A stretch of 64,000 nt of DNA, taken from assembly GCF_014648515.1 (NCBI RefSeq), contig NZ_BMRG01000004.1:600522-664521 (forward strand), written 5' to 3'. This document shows, one piece after another, positions 31,970 to 41,384 of this stretch. The notes below the pieces were generated by a model. That model was not told the DNA's origin. It was given only the letters and a program-made list of their open reading frames with translations, and did not search any database. Each line of letters starts with the position of its first letter. The stretch's first letter is position 1. The DNA is from Saccharothrix coeruleofusca. GTDB taxonomy: Bacteria > Actinomycetota > Actinomycetes > Mycobacteriales > Pseudonocardiaceae. The translations under genes were made by a program, and so were the position numbers.

Positions 31970-34969
31970 ATGCATGACGACCGGGCTCTGGTGGAACGGC
32001 GCCTCGACCGCGTCCTGACCGAGCGCGTCCGGCCCGCCGTCCACGCGCGGGCGGTGCCGCTGCAGGTCGAGGTGTGGCACGCGGGCCTGGAACCCGTGCC
32101 GGTGGACCGCGCCCTGGCCGCGACCTACGCGCCCGCCGCCGTCGGCGACCGCTGGGGGCCCGCGTGGGGCACCAGTTGGTTCCGGCTGACCGGGCGGGTC
32201 CCCGAGGCGTGGGCGGGCAGCACCGTGGAAGCGCTGGTGGACCTCGGTTTCACTCCCCCGATGCCGGGTTTCCAGTGCGAGGGCATGGCCTACCTGGCGG
32301 ACGGGACGCCGCTCAAGGGCGTCAACCCGCGCAACACCTGGGTGCCGGTCGGCTCCCCGGTCGACGGCGGCGAGCGGGTGGACCTGCTGGTCGAGGCCGC
32401 CGCCAACCCGACCATCGCGTTCGGCGGCGGCCCGACCGCCCTCGGCGACGTGACCACCTCGGGCGACGCGCCCCTGTACGTGCTGACCCGCGTGGACCTG
32501 GCGGTGCGCGAGGTCGAGGTGTGGGAGCTGGTCCACGACCTGGAAGTGCTGCAGCAGCTGATGGCCGCGCTCGACGCGCGGCAGCCGCGGCGGTGGGAGG
32601 TGCTGCGCGCGGTCGAGCGGGCGCTGGACCGGCTGGACCCGGCCGACGTGCCGGGCACGGCGAAGGCGGCGCGGGCCGAGCTGGGCGACGTGCTCGCCTC
32701 CCCCGCGCACGCCAGCGCGCACCGGGTCGTCGCGGTGGGGCACGCGCACATCGACTCGGCGTGGCTGTGGCCGCTGCGCGAGACCGTGCGCAAGGTCGCC
32801 CGGACCGCGGCCAACGTCACCGCGCTCATGGACGAGCACCCGGAGCTGGTCTTCGCGATGTCGCAGGCGCAGCAGCTGGCCTGGCTCAAGCAGCACAGTC
32901 CGCTGGTCTACGAGCGGGTCCGCCACCACGTCGAGGCGGGCCGCTTCGTGCCGGTCGGCGGGATGTGGGTGGAGTCGGACACCAACATGCCCGGCGGTGA
33001 GGCGCTGGCCAGGCAGCTGGTGCACGGCAAGCGGTTCTTCCTGGAGGAGTTCGGCGTCGAGTGCCGGGAGGTGTGGCTGCCCGACTCCTTCGGCTACTCC
33101 GGCGCGCTGCCCCAGCTGGTGCGGCTGGCGGGCGCGCGGTGGTTCCTGACCCAGAAGATCTGCTGGAACCAGACCAACAGGTTCCCGCACCACACCTTCG
33201 ACTGGGAGGGCATCGACGGCACGCGCGTGTTCACCCACTTCCCGCCGGTGGACACCTACAACTCCGAGCTGAGCGGGGCCGAGCTGGCGCACGCCTCGGC
33301 CAACTTCGCCGAGAAGGGCCGGGCGCGCACGTCGCTGGTGCCCTTCGGCCACGGCGACGGCGGTGGCGGCCCGACCCGCGAGATGCTGGCCCGCGCCCGC
33401 CGCACCGCCGACCTGGAGGGCTCGCCGAAGGTCCGCATCGGCACCCCGGCCGAGTTCTTCACCGCCGCCGAGGCCGAGTACCCCGATCGCCCGGTGTGGT
33501 CCGGCGAGCTGTACCTGGAGCTGCACCGCGGCACCTACACCAGCCAGGCGCGCACCAAGCGGGGCAACCGGCGTGGCGAGCACCTGCTGCGCGAGGCGGA
33601 GCTGTGGTCGGCGACCGCCGCGGTCGCCGACCTGGCCGACTACCCGTACGAGCAGCTGGACCGGCTGTGGAAAGTCCTGCTGCTGCACCAGTTCCACGAC
33701 ATCCTGCCGGGCAGCTCCATCGCCTGGGTCTACCGCGAGGCCGACGCGGCCTACGCCGGGCTCGTCCGCGAGCTGACCGAGCTGATCGACGCCCGCCAGC
33801 GCGCCCTGGCGGGCGAGGGAACCGACGTGCTGTCGTTCAACGCCGCGCCGCACGCCCGTGACGGCGTGCCCGCGCTCGGCGCCGGTCCGGTGCGCGCCCC
33901 CGAGGGCCGGGCCGTCGTCTCCGCACAGCACAACGGATTCGTCCTGGACAACGGCCTGCTCAGGATCGTGGTCGACGAGCGGGGGCTGGTCACCTCGATC
34001 CTCGACCTCGACGCGGACCGGGAAGCGCTGCCGCCCGGCGCTGTGGCCAACCAGCTCCAGCTGCACCCGGACCTGCCGAACGACTGGGACGCCTGGGACG
34101 TGGACTCCTTCTACCGCAACACCCGCGTCGACCTGGTGGCGACGACGGCCGTGGAGGTCGAGCGGTGGGCGGGCGCGGAAGCGGTGGTGCGCGTCGACCG
34201 GGCCTTCGGCTCGTCGCGGGTCAGCCAGCGGCTGCGGCTGGGGGCCGGGCAGCGCAGGCTGGACGTGGACACCGAGGTGGACTGGCACGAGGCGGAGAAG
34301 CTGCTCAAGGTGGCCTTCCCATTGGACGTGCACGCCGACCGGTCCGCCGCGGAGATCCAGTTCGGGCACGTGCACCGGCCCGTGCACGCCAACACCAGCT
34401 GGGACGCGGCGAAGTTCGAGATCTGCGCCCACCGCTGGCTGCACGTCGGCGAGCCGGGCTACGGCTTCGCCGTGGTCAACGACTCCACCTACGGCCACGA
34501 CGTCACCCGGCACCGGGACGCGCACGGCAGCGGCACCACCGTCCGGCTGTCGCTGCTGCGCGCGCCCCGCTTCCCCGACCCGCACGCCGATCAGGGCGTG
34601 CACCGGATGAGCTACGCCCTCGTGGTCGGCGCGGACATCGCCGACGCGGTCCGCGAGGGCTACCGCGCGAACCTGCCGCCGCGCGAGGTCACCGGCTCCG
34701 GGACGGTCGCGCCGCTGGTGTCGGTGGACGACCCGGCGGTGGTGGTCGAGGCGGTGAAGCTGGCCGACGACCGCTCCGGTGATGTCGTGGTGCGGCTGTA
34801 CGAGTCGCTGGGTGGTCGCGCGACCACCCGGTTGACCACCTCCTTCCCGGTGGCCGCGGTGCGGGTGACCGATCTGCTGGAGCGCCCGCTCGACGACGCG
34901 GCAGCCGACCTCGCCGAACTGCGCCTGCGCCCGTTCCAGGTCTTGACGCTGCGGCTGGCACGGTCATAG
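31970..34969 (+). CDS. GH38 alpha-mannosidase
   Basis: The protein of 999 aa has the GH38 zinc/catalytic set: GHAHIDSAWLWPLRET (His, Asp), WLPDSFGYSGALPQL (nucleophile Asp), PFGHGDGGGGP (His). HQFHDILPGSS is also typical, and a C-terminal beta domain contains YGHDVTRH. It removes alpha-linked mannose from glycans. There is no signal peptide, so it acts in the cytoplasm. ATG 31970 follows TACGGT by about seven bases (leaderless-like). It ends tail-to-tail with the methionyl-tRNA synthetase gene, overlapping by 6 bp. Confidence 0.92.
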   Translation: MHDDRALVERRLDRVLTERVRPAVHARAVPLQVEVWHAGLEPVPVDRALAATYAPAAVGDRWGPAWGTSWFRLTGRVPEAWAGSTVEALVDLGFTPPMPGFQCEGMAYLADGTPLKGVNPRNTWVPVGSPVDGGERVDLLVEAAANPTIAFGGGPTALGDVTTSGDAPLYVLTRVDLAVREVEVWELVHDLEVLQQLMAALDARQPRRWEVLRAVERALDRLDPADVPGTAKAARAELGDVLASPAHASAHRVVAVGHAHIDSAWLWPLRETVRKVARTAANVTALMDEHPELVFAMSQAQQLAWLKQHSPLVYERVRHHVEAGRFVPVGGMWVESDTNMPGGEALARQLVHGKRFFLEEFGVECREVWLPDSFGYSGALPQLVRLAGARWFLTQKICWNQTNRFPHHTFDWEGIDGTRVFTHFPPVDTYNSELSGAELAHASANFAEKGRARTSLVPFGHGDGGGGPTREMLARARRTADLEGSPKVRIGTPAEFFTAAEAEYPDRPVWSGELYLELHRGTYTSQARTKRGNRRGEHLLREAELWSATAAVADLADYPYEQLDRLWKVLLLHQFHDILPGSSIAWVYREADAAYAGLVRELTELIDARQRALAGEGTDVLSFNAAPHARDGVPALGAGPVRAPEGRAVVSAQHNGFVLDNGLLRIVVDERGLVTSILDLDADREALPPGAVANQLQLHPDLPNDWDAWDVDSFYRNTRVDLVATTAVEVERWAGAEAVVRVDRAFGSSRVSQRLRLGAGQRRLDVDTEVDWHEAEKLLKVAFPLDVHADRSAAEIQFGHVHRPVHANTSWDAAKFEICAHRWLHVGEPGYGFAVVNDSTYGHDVTRHRDAHGSGTTVRLSLLRAPRFPDPHADQGVHRMSYALVVGADIADAVREGYRANLPPREVTGSGTVAPLVSVDDPAVVVEAVKLADDRSGDVVVRLYESLGGRATTRLTTSFPVAAVRVTDLLERPLDDAAADLAELRLRPFQVLTLRLARS

Positions 34970-36460
34970 CCGCCGGACGAGGACCCGCGGCTGGGCCAGC
35001 GAGTCGGAGAGCGTGACGCACTGCTCGGCGATCCGCGCGGCCAGCACGGGCAGGAAGGGCGTGAGCTGGACGGCCAGCGCGCGACAGGCCGTCAGCAGCG
35101 CGGCGAGGACCGCGTCGAGCCGCCTGCCCGCCGCCCGGTCGCCCGCGCGCTCGGCACGGGCCAGCTCCCAGGGCCGCTCGCGCTCGACGTGCCGGTTGGC
35201 CTCCTCGACGATCCGCCACACCGCCGAGGTCGCGCTCCGGAAGTCGAAGGCGGTCAACGCCTCGTGCACCAGCTCCGGCGCCTCCCGGCACGCGGCAGGC
35301 AGCTCCCCCGCCTGCTCGGGCGCCACGGCGGGAGGCCGGCCCTCGCGGTAGCGGTGGACCATCACGACCACCCGGTTGACCAGGTTCCCCAAGCCGTTGG
35401 CCAGTTCCTCGTTGGCGCGGGCGACCAGCCGGGCGGAGGTGAAGTCGGCGTCGCCGACGCGCGGCACCTCGCGCAGCAGCCACCACCGCACCGCGTCGGT
35501 GCCGTACCGGTGGGCCAGCTGCGCGGGGTCGTCGGCGTTGCCCGCGGACTTGCTGATCTTGTGGCCGTCGGTGGTCAGGTAGTCGTGGACGAGCACGTCG
35601 GTGGGCAGCGGCGCACCGGCGGACAGCAGCATCGCGGGCCAGTGCACCGCGTGGAACCGCGCCACGCCCTTGCCCACCACGTGCACGCGCCGGTCGCCCT
35701 CCACCCACCACCGCCGGTAGTGCGGGCCGTCGGTGCCGTAGCCCAGGCTGCTGATGTAGTTGGCCAGCGCGTCCCACCACACGTGGACGACCTGGTCGGG
35801 GTCGCCGGGCACGGGGATGCCCCAGCCTCGGGCCCGTGCCGTGGAGCGGGAGATGCTGAAGTCGTGCAGCCCGGCCCGGATGAAGGCCAGCACCTCGTTG
35901 CGCCGCGCGGTGGGCTCGACGCGCAGCTCGCCGCCGCTGATCAGCTCGTGCAGCCGCTCGGTGTACCGGGACAGTCGGAAGAACCAGTTCTCCTCGGCGA
36001 CGGGGCGCGGCTCGACCCCGTGCTCGGGGCACTTGCCGCCGGGCAGCTCGGCAGGGCGGTAGAACTGCTCGCAGCCCACGCAGTACAGGCCCTCGTAGCG
36101 CTTGCGGTAGATGTCGCCGGACTGCTCGCAGTCGCGCCACAGCCGTTCGACGCCGACGCGGTGGCGGGTGTCCCGGCTGGTGCGGATGAAATCGGTGGAC
36201 GACAGCGCCAGCGGCTCGCGCAGCGCGGCGAACGCCTCGGCGTTGCGGTCGACCAGCTCCGCGGTCGACAGCCCCTCGGCCTGGGCGGCGAGCACGTTCT
36301 TGAGCGAGTTGTCGTCGGTGCCGGTCAGGAACCGCACCCGGTCACCGCGCAGCCGGTGGTGCCGGGCCAGCACGTCGGCCTGCACGGCTTCCAGCGCGAA
36401 CCCCAGGTGCGGGCGGGCGTTGACGTAGGGGATGGCGGTGGTCACGTAGAACCGCGGCAT
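34964..36460 (-). CDS. metG: Methionyl-tRNA synthetase, probably a second isoform
   Basis: The protein of 498 aa has Rossmann and anticodon-binding domains: AIPYVNARPHLGFALEAVQAD (HIGH motif as HLGF), GTDDNSLKN, the zinc knuckle CVGCEQFYRP...GGKCPEHG, HKISKSAGN (KMSKS as KISKS) and a helical C-terminus. The C-terminal tRNA-binding domain is lacking. It charges Met-tRNA. The changed fourth position of HIGH (His to Phe) and isolated location suggest an accessory enzyme, as seen where a second MetRS gives resistance to a MetRS inhibitor, but that is inference. ATG with CAGGAGG upstream; the leader contains strong hairpins. Confidence 0.88.
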   Translation of the reverse strand: MPRFYVTTAIPYVNARPHLGFALEAVQADVLARHHRLRGDRVRFLTGTDDNSLKNVLAAQAEGLSTAELVDRNAEAFAALREPLALSSTDFIRTSRDTRHRVGVERLWRDCEQSGDIYRKRYEGLYCVGCEQFYRPAELPGGKCPEHGVEPRPVAEENWFFRLSRYTERLHELISGGELRVEPTARRNEVLAFIRAGLHDFSISRSTARARGWGIPVPGDPDQVVHVWWDALANYISSLGYGTDGPHYRRWWVEGDRRVHVVGKGVARFHAVHWPAMLLSAGAPLPTDVLVHDYLTTDGHKISKSAGNADDPAQLAHRYGTDAVRWWLLREVPRVGDADFTSARLVARANEELANGLGNLVNRVVVMVHRYREGRPPAVAPEQAGELPAACREAPELVHEALTAFDFRSATSAVWRIVEEANRHVERERPWELARAERAGDRAAGRRLDAVLAALLTACRALAVQLTPFLPVLAARIAEQCVTLSDSLAQPRVLVRRL

Positions 36461-36494
36461 CGGAACCTCCTGCGGTGACGGGGCTCCGGCGGTC

Positions 36495-36567
36495 CCGAGG
36501 CCCCTGGGCGGGGGCCTCGGACGGTGTTACCCGTCCAGCACCGGCAGCCCCGCGTGGCGGGGCGACA
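36495..36567 (-). promoter_or_regulatory. Hairpin-rich leader with a 13-codon ORF upstream of metG
   Basis: In transcript order: CCCCGC/GCGGGG (36548-36562), GGACGG/CCGTCC (36519-36536) and a 10-bp perfect stem CCGAGGCCCC/GGGGCCTCGG (36495-36520). The second and third share two bases, so they compete. The first two overlap a 13-codon ORF (36567-36527, MSPRHAGLPVLDG, no Shine-Dalgarno). The arrangement resembles an attenuator or translational switch; no T-box consensus (TGGxACCGCG) was found. Confidence 0.4.
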
Positions 36568-36698
36568 TGACCGGCGTCGGGAAGGACACGACCGCGACGG
36601 TAGCGGCGCAACCGCGCGGACCCCGCCCGGTTTTCGGAACCGCACCGGGGCTGACCTCTAGGATGCGGTTCCAGCGGGCGGTGCTTGAGGGGGCGGGT

Positions 36699-38969
36699 GT
36701 GGCGAGCCGGTTCGGCGTACTGCTGCGGCAGTGGCGGCAGCGGGCCGGTCTGAGCCAGGAGGCGCTGGCCGAGCGCGCCGAACTGGGGGTGCGCACCATC
36801 CGCGGCCTGGAGACCGGCGAGCGCGGCGACCCGCGGGTGGGCACCCTGCGATTACTCGCCGACGCGCTGGAGCTGACCGGCGCCGAGCGCGCCGAGCTCT
36901 TCGCCGCCACCGGCCGGGCCGAGCCCCCAGCCGAGGAGAGGTCCGCGGACGAGGCGGGTCCGCCTCCCCCCGATGCCGATCCGCTGCTCGACGCGCTCAA
37001 GGCGCTCGCGCACCTGATGCGCGCCCGCTGGCAGCGGGAAGAGGAGCACCGGCAGGTCCACGACCCCGTCCCGCTGCCGGTGCGCTGGCGAGCGGCGCCC
37101 GCCGCCCTGCAGGACGACTGGGCCAACATCGGCCGGGTCGAGGTCGGCGGGGCGGGGGCGGGGGCGGGCGGCACCGCGCCGGGGGTTGACCTGACCGGGC
37201 GGCTCGACCAGGTCGTGCCGGTCTACCGGCGGATTCCGTCCGGCAGGCTGGTGGTGCTCGGCCGCGCCGGGGCGGGCAAGACCATCCTGACCACACGGTT
37301 CGTGCTGGACCTGCTGGCCGCTCGCGGTCCGGCCGACCCGGTGCCGGTGATCTTCGGGCTCGGCGCGTGGAACCCCCAACGCGCCGGGCTGCGGGACTGG
37401 TTGGCCGAGCAGCTGGTGCGCGACGCCCCGGACTTGGCCGCGCCCGGCCCCGGTGGCGCGACGCTGGCCGCCGCGCTGGTGGACGACCACCGCGTGCTGC
37501 CCGTGCTGGACGGGTTCGACGAGGTGGCGGGTGGTCTGCGCCGGGCGGCGCTGGCCGCGCTGAACGCCACCACCCTGCCGGTGCTGCTGACCAGCCGGGC
37601 GGAGGAGTACCGCGCGGCGGTCGACGCCACCGATGTGCTCACCGCCGCCGCGGCGGTGGAGCTGGTCGACCTCACCGCGGACGACCTGGCGGGTTACCTG
37701 CCGCGGACCACCCGCAGGACCGGCCCCGCGGGCAACGCCTGGCAACCGGTGCTGGACGAGGTGCGCCGAGACCCGGACGGCGCCCTCGCTGCCGTGCTGA
37801 CCACGCCGCTGATGGTGTCGCTGGCGCGTCGGATCTACAGCGACACGCCCGACCACGACCCGGCGGAGCTGCTCGACGCGGACCGGTTCGGCACGCCGGA
37901 GGCGGTCGAGCGGCACCTGCTGGCCGAGTTCGTGCCGGCGGTCTACCGGGAGCCCGACGGCGGACCGGTCGACCTCGACCGCGCCCGGCGGGGCCTCGGC
38001 TACCTCGCCGACCACCTGAGCAGGCTCGGCACGCACGACCTGGCCTGGTGGCAGCTGGGCACCTCGGCGCGGCGCGGGGCCAGGGCGCTGGTGGTCGGGT
38101 GCGCGGTCTTCCTCGCCGTGGCGCTGACCGACGTGCTGGTCGAGGGCCCGTTCCTGGAGGTCCCCCCGGTGCTGCTGCCGCTGCTCGCGGCGATGATCGG
38201 GGTGAACGCGGGCGTCGGGTTCGCGGTGGCGCACTGGCACGTGGTCGGCGTCCAGCCGCTGGAGCCGGTCCGGTTCCGGCTGCGGTTGCGCGGCGGCCCC
38301 GGACCGGGGTGGCCGCGAGTGCGGTCCAGGGTCCGGCTCGGCCTGCTGGGCGGTGCGCTGGTCGGCTGCAGCTATGGCGTGCTGCACAAGCTGGCGCAGT
38401 GGTCGCTGCTCGGCCTGCCCGTGACACCGGCGACCACGCTGTTCGACGCGGTCCTGTTCACCGCGGTGTTCGGGGCCGCGGCGGCGCTGGTCCTGGGGCT
38501 GGTCACGGTGATGGAGGCGCCGCTGGACGTCCGGTCGGCGGGCAGTCCGACCGGGTTGCTGCGGGCCAACCGGACGGCCGTGCTGGTCCAGGTGGTGCTG
38601 TTCGTGCCGCTGTTCGCGGTGCTCATCGCGGGCGTGACCTGGCTGGTCGCGCTGGCGGTGGCGGGGCTGCCCGGCGGCAGGCTGTTCGGGGTCGCGGTGA
38701 TCTGGACCCCGCTGACCGGTCTGCTGCTGGGGCTGGTGGGCGGTCTGGGCGGTGGCATCGGCTACGTGCTCGGCCTGACCGCGTGGGGTCAGTGGGTGGT
38801 GTTCGCCCGCCTGTGGCTGCCGCTGACCGGGCGGCTGCCGTGGGCCGTGCCCGCGTTCCTCGACGACGCCTACCGGCGGGGTGTGCTGCGCCGGGCGGGC
38901 GCGGTCTACCAGTTCCGGCACGCCCGTCTCCAGGAGCACCTGGCCCGGACCCACCGCCTGCCCACCTGA
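36699..38969 (+). CDS. XRE-NACHT-transmembrane STAND NTPase
   Basis: The protein of 756 aa has an N-terminal HTH (residues ~5-60: LLRQWRQRAGLSQEALAERA). The NACHT-type P-loop NTPase has Walker A GRAGAGKT (~187) and Walker B LPVLDGFDEVAGG (~268), and RRTGPAGNAWQPVLDEV follows. From ~460 to 740 there are about six to eight hydrophobic helices (LVVGCAVFLAVALTDVL; VLVQVVLFVPLFAVLIAGVTWLVALAVAG). Bacterial NACHT proteins include phage-defence NLRs; the membrane C-terminus could be an effector or anchor. GTG at 36699 with GAGGGGG upstream is preferred over ATG 36663. Confidence 0.82.
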   Translation: MASRFGVLLRQWRQRAGLSQEALAERAELGVRTIRGLETGERGDPRVGTLRLLADALELTGAERAELFAATGRAEPPAEERSADEAGPPPPDADPLLDALKALAHLMRARWQREEEHRQVHDPVPLPVRWRAAPAALQDDWANIGRVEVGGAGAGAGGTAPGVDLTGRLDQVVPVYRRIPSGRLVVLGRAGAGKTILTTRFVLDLLAARGPADPVPVIFGLGAWNPQRAGLRDWLAEQLVRDAPDLAAPGPGGATLAAALVDDHRVLPVLDGFDEVAGGLRRAALAALNATTLPVLLTSRAEEYRAAVDATDVLTAAAAVELVDLTADDLAGYLPRTTRRTGPAGNAWQPVLDEVRRDPDGALAAVLTTPLMVSLARRIYSDTPDHDPAELLDADRFGTPEAVERHLLAEFVPAVYREPDGGPVDLDRARRGLGYLADHLSRLGTHDLAWWQLGTSARRGARALVVGCAVFLAVALTDVLVEGPFLEVPPVLLPLLAAMIGVNAGVGFAVAHWHVVGVQPLEPVRFRLRLRGGPGPGWPRVRSRVRLGLLGGALVGCSYGVLHKLAQWSLLGLPVTPATTLFDAVLFTAVFGAAAALVLGLVTVMEAPLDVRSAGSPTGLLRANRTAVLVQVVLFVPLFAVLIAGVTWLVALAVAGLPGGRLFGVAVIWTPLTGLLLGLVGGLGGGIGYVLGLTAWGQWVVFARLWLPLTGRLPWAVPAFLDDAYRRGVLRRAGAVYQFRHARLQEHLARTHRLPT

Positions 38970-39004
38970 CCGGGAGCTCCCCCTTTCCGCAGGTCAACGC
39001 CACC

Positions 39005-39018
39005 GGCCAGATATGGCC
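39005..39018. terminator. Hairpin between NACHT gene and the type VII-like operon
   Basis: GGCCA-GATA-TGGCC, a 5-bp stem in the 122-bp gap. Termination is suggested by position only. Confidence 0.3.
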
Positions 39019-39091
39019 GCCGGTGACGGCCTGTTCCGCCGCGCCGCGCCGACCCCACCATCGGCCGGGCCGGTGACGAGAAGGGGGCGCG

Positions 39092-40204
39092 GTGTCGATC
39101 GAGGAGCCGACGGGCCGGGTGAACTGGGAGGCGTACAGCCACGAGGAGCTGTACCGGATGGTGTGGCAGGACGCGGATGTCGCCGACGTCGGCGCGATCG
39201 CGGCCGAGTGGGGCTGGCACCGCGACGCGCTGGAGGCGCACGCGGAGGTGCTGCGGGAGCAGCGGGCCGCGCTGCTGGACGGCTGGCGGGGGCGGGCCGC
39301 CGAGGAGGCGGCCGACCGGCTCGACGCGCTGGCCGCCGGGGTGGAGCGGATCGGCGAGCTGGCGCGCGCGGGTCAGCGGGCCGCGCAGGAGGCCGCCGAG
39401 GCCTTGGCCACGGCCAGAGCCATGATGCCACCCCCGCCCGCGACGACCACCCCGTCCTTCACCACACCCCCCGCTCCGCCTGCCGCGCCGAACTACGCGG
39501 GGGTGTCCGCCCCGACGCTCAGCGCGTCCGGCCCCGGTGCCGCCTTCGGGGCCGCCTTCGGGGCCGCCTTCGGGGCCATCGGCACCGCTTTCGGCGCGGT
39601 CGGCGGCGCGGGCTTCAGCTTCTACTTCGGCGCGATCGCGGCGGACCAGGGGAAAGCCGAGGCGGTGCGGGCGATGCGGGCCTACGAGACCACCCTCACC
39701 GGCTGCGGCAGGCTGATCGACGCGGCGCGGACGGCAGCGCCCCCGCCCGCCCCGCTCCCCCGGACCGATCCCCCGCCCGTGGACGGGGTGCCGTGGACGC
39801 GCCTGCTCGGCAGCACCCCGGTCCGCCCAGCGGCAGCAGGCCGCGACCCGGTTGCCTGCCCGATCACGGGCGGGGTCACCGGTGCGGTCGTCTCCGGCCC
39901 CGCCGCATCCGACACCGGTCGCGCCGCGCCGCTCGGCGCGGGGTCGCACAGCGGGGTGCTCACCGGCGTGCTCACCGGCGCAGTCGGCGGCGCGGGCACG
40001 CCGACCGGGCACCCCGCCGGACCGAGCACGGCCCGCGCGGCGACCGGTCAGGTGGGGGCGCTGGCCCCGGCGGGCAGCAGGCCCGGCGACACCGAGGACG
40101 AACCGCACGAGAACCGGATGCCCACGATCGACCACGAGCTGTTCGACGTGGAGCAGGAGGCTTGCCCGGCGGTCATCGGCGAGACGACGGGAGCACGGCT
40201 GTGA
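39092..40204 (+). CDS. WXG100/PPE-like type VII secretion substrate
   Basis: The protein of 370 aa starts with a helical WXG-type region (LREQRAALLDGWRGRAAEEA, WxG at ~residue 67) and a second helix (GVERIGELARAGQRAAQEAAEAL). A Pro-rich stretch and a Gly/Ala-rich repeat (GAAFGAAFGAAFGA, ~150) follow, with a low-complexity C-terminus. This is the layout of actinomycete PPE-like or LXG-like ESX substrates. GTG start with AAGGGGG upstream. First gene of an operon whose members overlap by 4 nt. Confidence 0.72.
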   Translation: MSIEEPTGRVNWEAYSHEELYRMVWQDADVADVGAIAAEWGWHRDALEAHAEVLREQRAALLDGWRGRAAEEAADRLDALAAGVERIGELARAGQRAAQEAAEALATARAMMPPPPATTTPSFTTPPAPPAAPNYAGVSAPTLSASGPGAAFGAAFGAAFGAIGTAFGAVGGAGFSFYFGAIAADQGKAEAVRAMRAYETTLTGCGRLIDAARTAAPPPAPLPRTDPPPVDGVPWTRLLGSTPVRPAAAGRDPVACPITGGVTGAVVSGPAASDTGRAAPLGAGSHSGVLTGVLTGAVGGAGTPTGHPAGPSTARAATGQVGALAPAGSRPGDTEDEPHENRMPTIDHELFDVEQEACPAVIGETTGARL

Positions 40205-40563
40205 GCGCGGAGCAGGGGTACCACGTCGAGCTGGATCTGGTGGACGCGCGGATCAGCGCGCTGACCCGACTGGGCGGGCTGACCGGTGACCTGGTCGCGC
40301 GCGTGCGCGAGCTGGCCGAGCGGCAGCCGATGCTGGGCACCGCGCCGCCCGCCGTGGAGCTGGCCGGGCGGCTGCGCGCCGCCGCGGGACAGAGCGGCCT
40401 GGCCGGTGTGCTGGGCGCGGCCGAGCGGGAGCTGGAGGCGTTCCTGCGGACCCTGGCCGAGGTCAGGGCGACCTACGCGGAGCGGGAGTCCGACACCGGG
40501 GCGGCGGTGCGCGCCATCGGTGAACCGGGCACGGCGCGATCCTCGACAGGAGGGGCGTGGTGA
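40201..40563 (+). CDS. Small helical type VII-associated protein
   Basis: The predicted 120-aa protein is almost entirely helical (LDLVDARISALTRLGGLTGD; LGAAERELEAFLRTLAEVRATYAERE). No WxG motif is visible. Its position between PPE-like and EspG-like genes suggests a partner of the secreted substrate. The GTG overlaps the previous stop (GTGA). Confidence 0.65.
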   Translation: MSAEQGYHVELDLVDARISALTRLGGLTGDLVARVRELAERQPMLGTAPPAVELAGRLRAAAGQSGLAGVLGAAERELEAFLRTLAEVRATYAERESDTGAAVRAIGEPGTARSSTGGAW

Positions 40564-41348
40564 TCCCCGCCGCGGCGCGCGGGACCGCCTTCACCCCCGT
40601 CGAGCTTGACCTGCTGGCCACCCACGCCGGCGTGCGCCCGCCGTTCCCGCTGCGGGTGCCCTCGTCCGGGCGCAGCGCCGACGAGCGGGACGCGCTGCTC
40701 GCCTCGGCCGCGCACGCCCTGTGCGCCCGCGGCCTGGCCACCGAGCGCGGCCCCGTTGGTGTCGCGCGGGAACTGGTCGAGGCGTTGCGCGGCTACCGGG
40801 CCGCGGTCGACGTGGTGGTGGTAGGCCCCGCCGGTGAGGACTGCGCGGTGGCCGTGGTCCACGGCGACCGAGCGGTGGTGTGCCGCCAACCACGGCCAGG
40901 TGGGCGGGCGGGAGCGGTCCACGTGACCCCCGTCGGGGCCACCGCGCTGGGCGTCGAGCTGGCCGCCGTGGTCTCCGCGGTCCCGGCGGCGGCGATCCTG
41001 CCGATCACGCTGCCGCCCGGCGTGGTCGAGGACGCGCTGCGGCTGCTCGACGACGCGCCCGACACCGAAGCCACCCAGCGGTGCGTGCGCGACCTCGTCC
41101 GCACCCGCGGCGGTGACCCGAGCTCGGTCGACCGGCTGGTCGGGCTGTTCCCGGCGGTGACCGGCCGGGGCCAGCTCGGGCTCGTCCTGCGGTCCGGTGC
41201 CCGGCCGGTCGAGCTGTCCTGGTTGGACGGCCCGCGCGGGCGAGTCCGGGTGGACCGCGCGGACTCGGGCTGGATCAGCCTCAACCCGTTGCGGCACGAC
41301 GAACTTCTCCGCGTCCTCGGTGAGGCCGCGGCGGTCGCCCGCGCTTGA
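40560..41348 (+). CDS. EspG-family ESX secretion-associated chaperone
   Basis: The 262-aa protein resembles the ESX EspG chaperone family in fold pattern: FTPVELDLLATHAGVRPPFPL at the start, CAVAVVHGDRAVVCRQ and LGLVLRSGARPVELSWLDGPRGRVRVD in the sheet, and LNPLRHDELLRVLGEAA at the end. EspG proteins bind PE/PPE-type substrates in the cytosol and hand them to the ESX machine. GTG at 40560, six bases after AGGAGG and overlapping the previous TGA; GTG 40557 is possible. Confidence 0.7.
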   Translation: MIPAAARGTAFTPVELDLLATHAGVRPPFPLRVPSSGRSADERDALLASAAHALCARGLATERGPVGVARELVEALRGYRAAVDVVVVGPAGEDCAVAVVHGDRAVVCRQPRPGGRAGAVHVTPVGATALGVELAAVVSAVPAAAILPITLPPGVVEDALRLLDDAPDTEATQRCVRDLVRTRGGDPSSVDRLVGLFPAVTGRGQLGLVLRSGARPVELSWLDGPRGRVRVDRADSGWISLNPLRHDELLRVLGEAAAVARA

Positions 41349-41384
41349 GGCGACCGGAGAACACCACAGGAGAAGGGAAACGAC

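Noticed and set aside
36495-36567. T-box riboswitch ahead of the MetRS gene
   Set aside because: No TGGxACCGCG-type T-box sequence or specifier loop could be found; only competing hairpins remain.
39541-39590. Tandem GGGGCCGCCTTC repeats as a mobile or CRISPR-like array
   Set aside because: They are in-frame codon repeats giving the GAAFGAAF stretch of a PPE-like protein.
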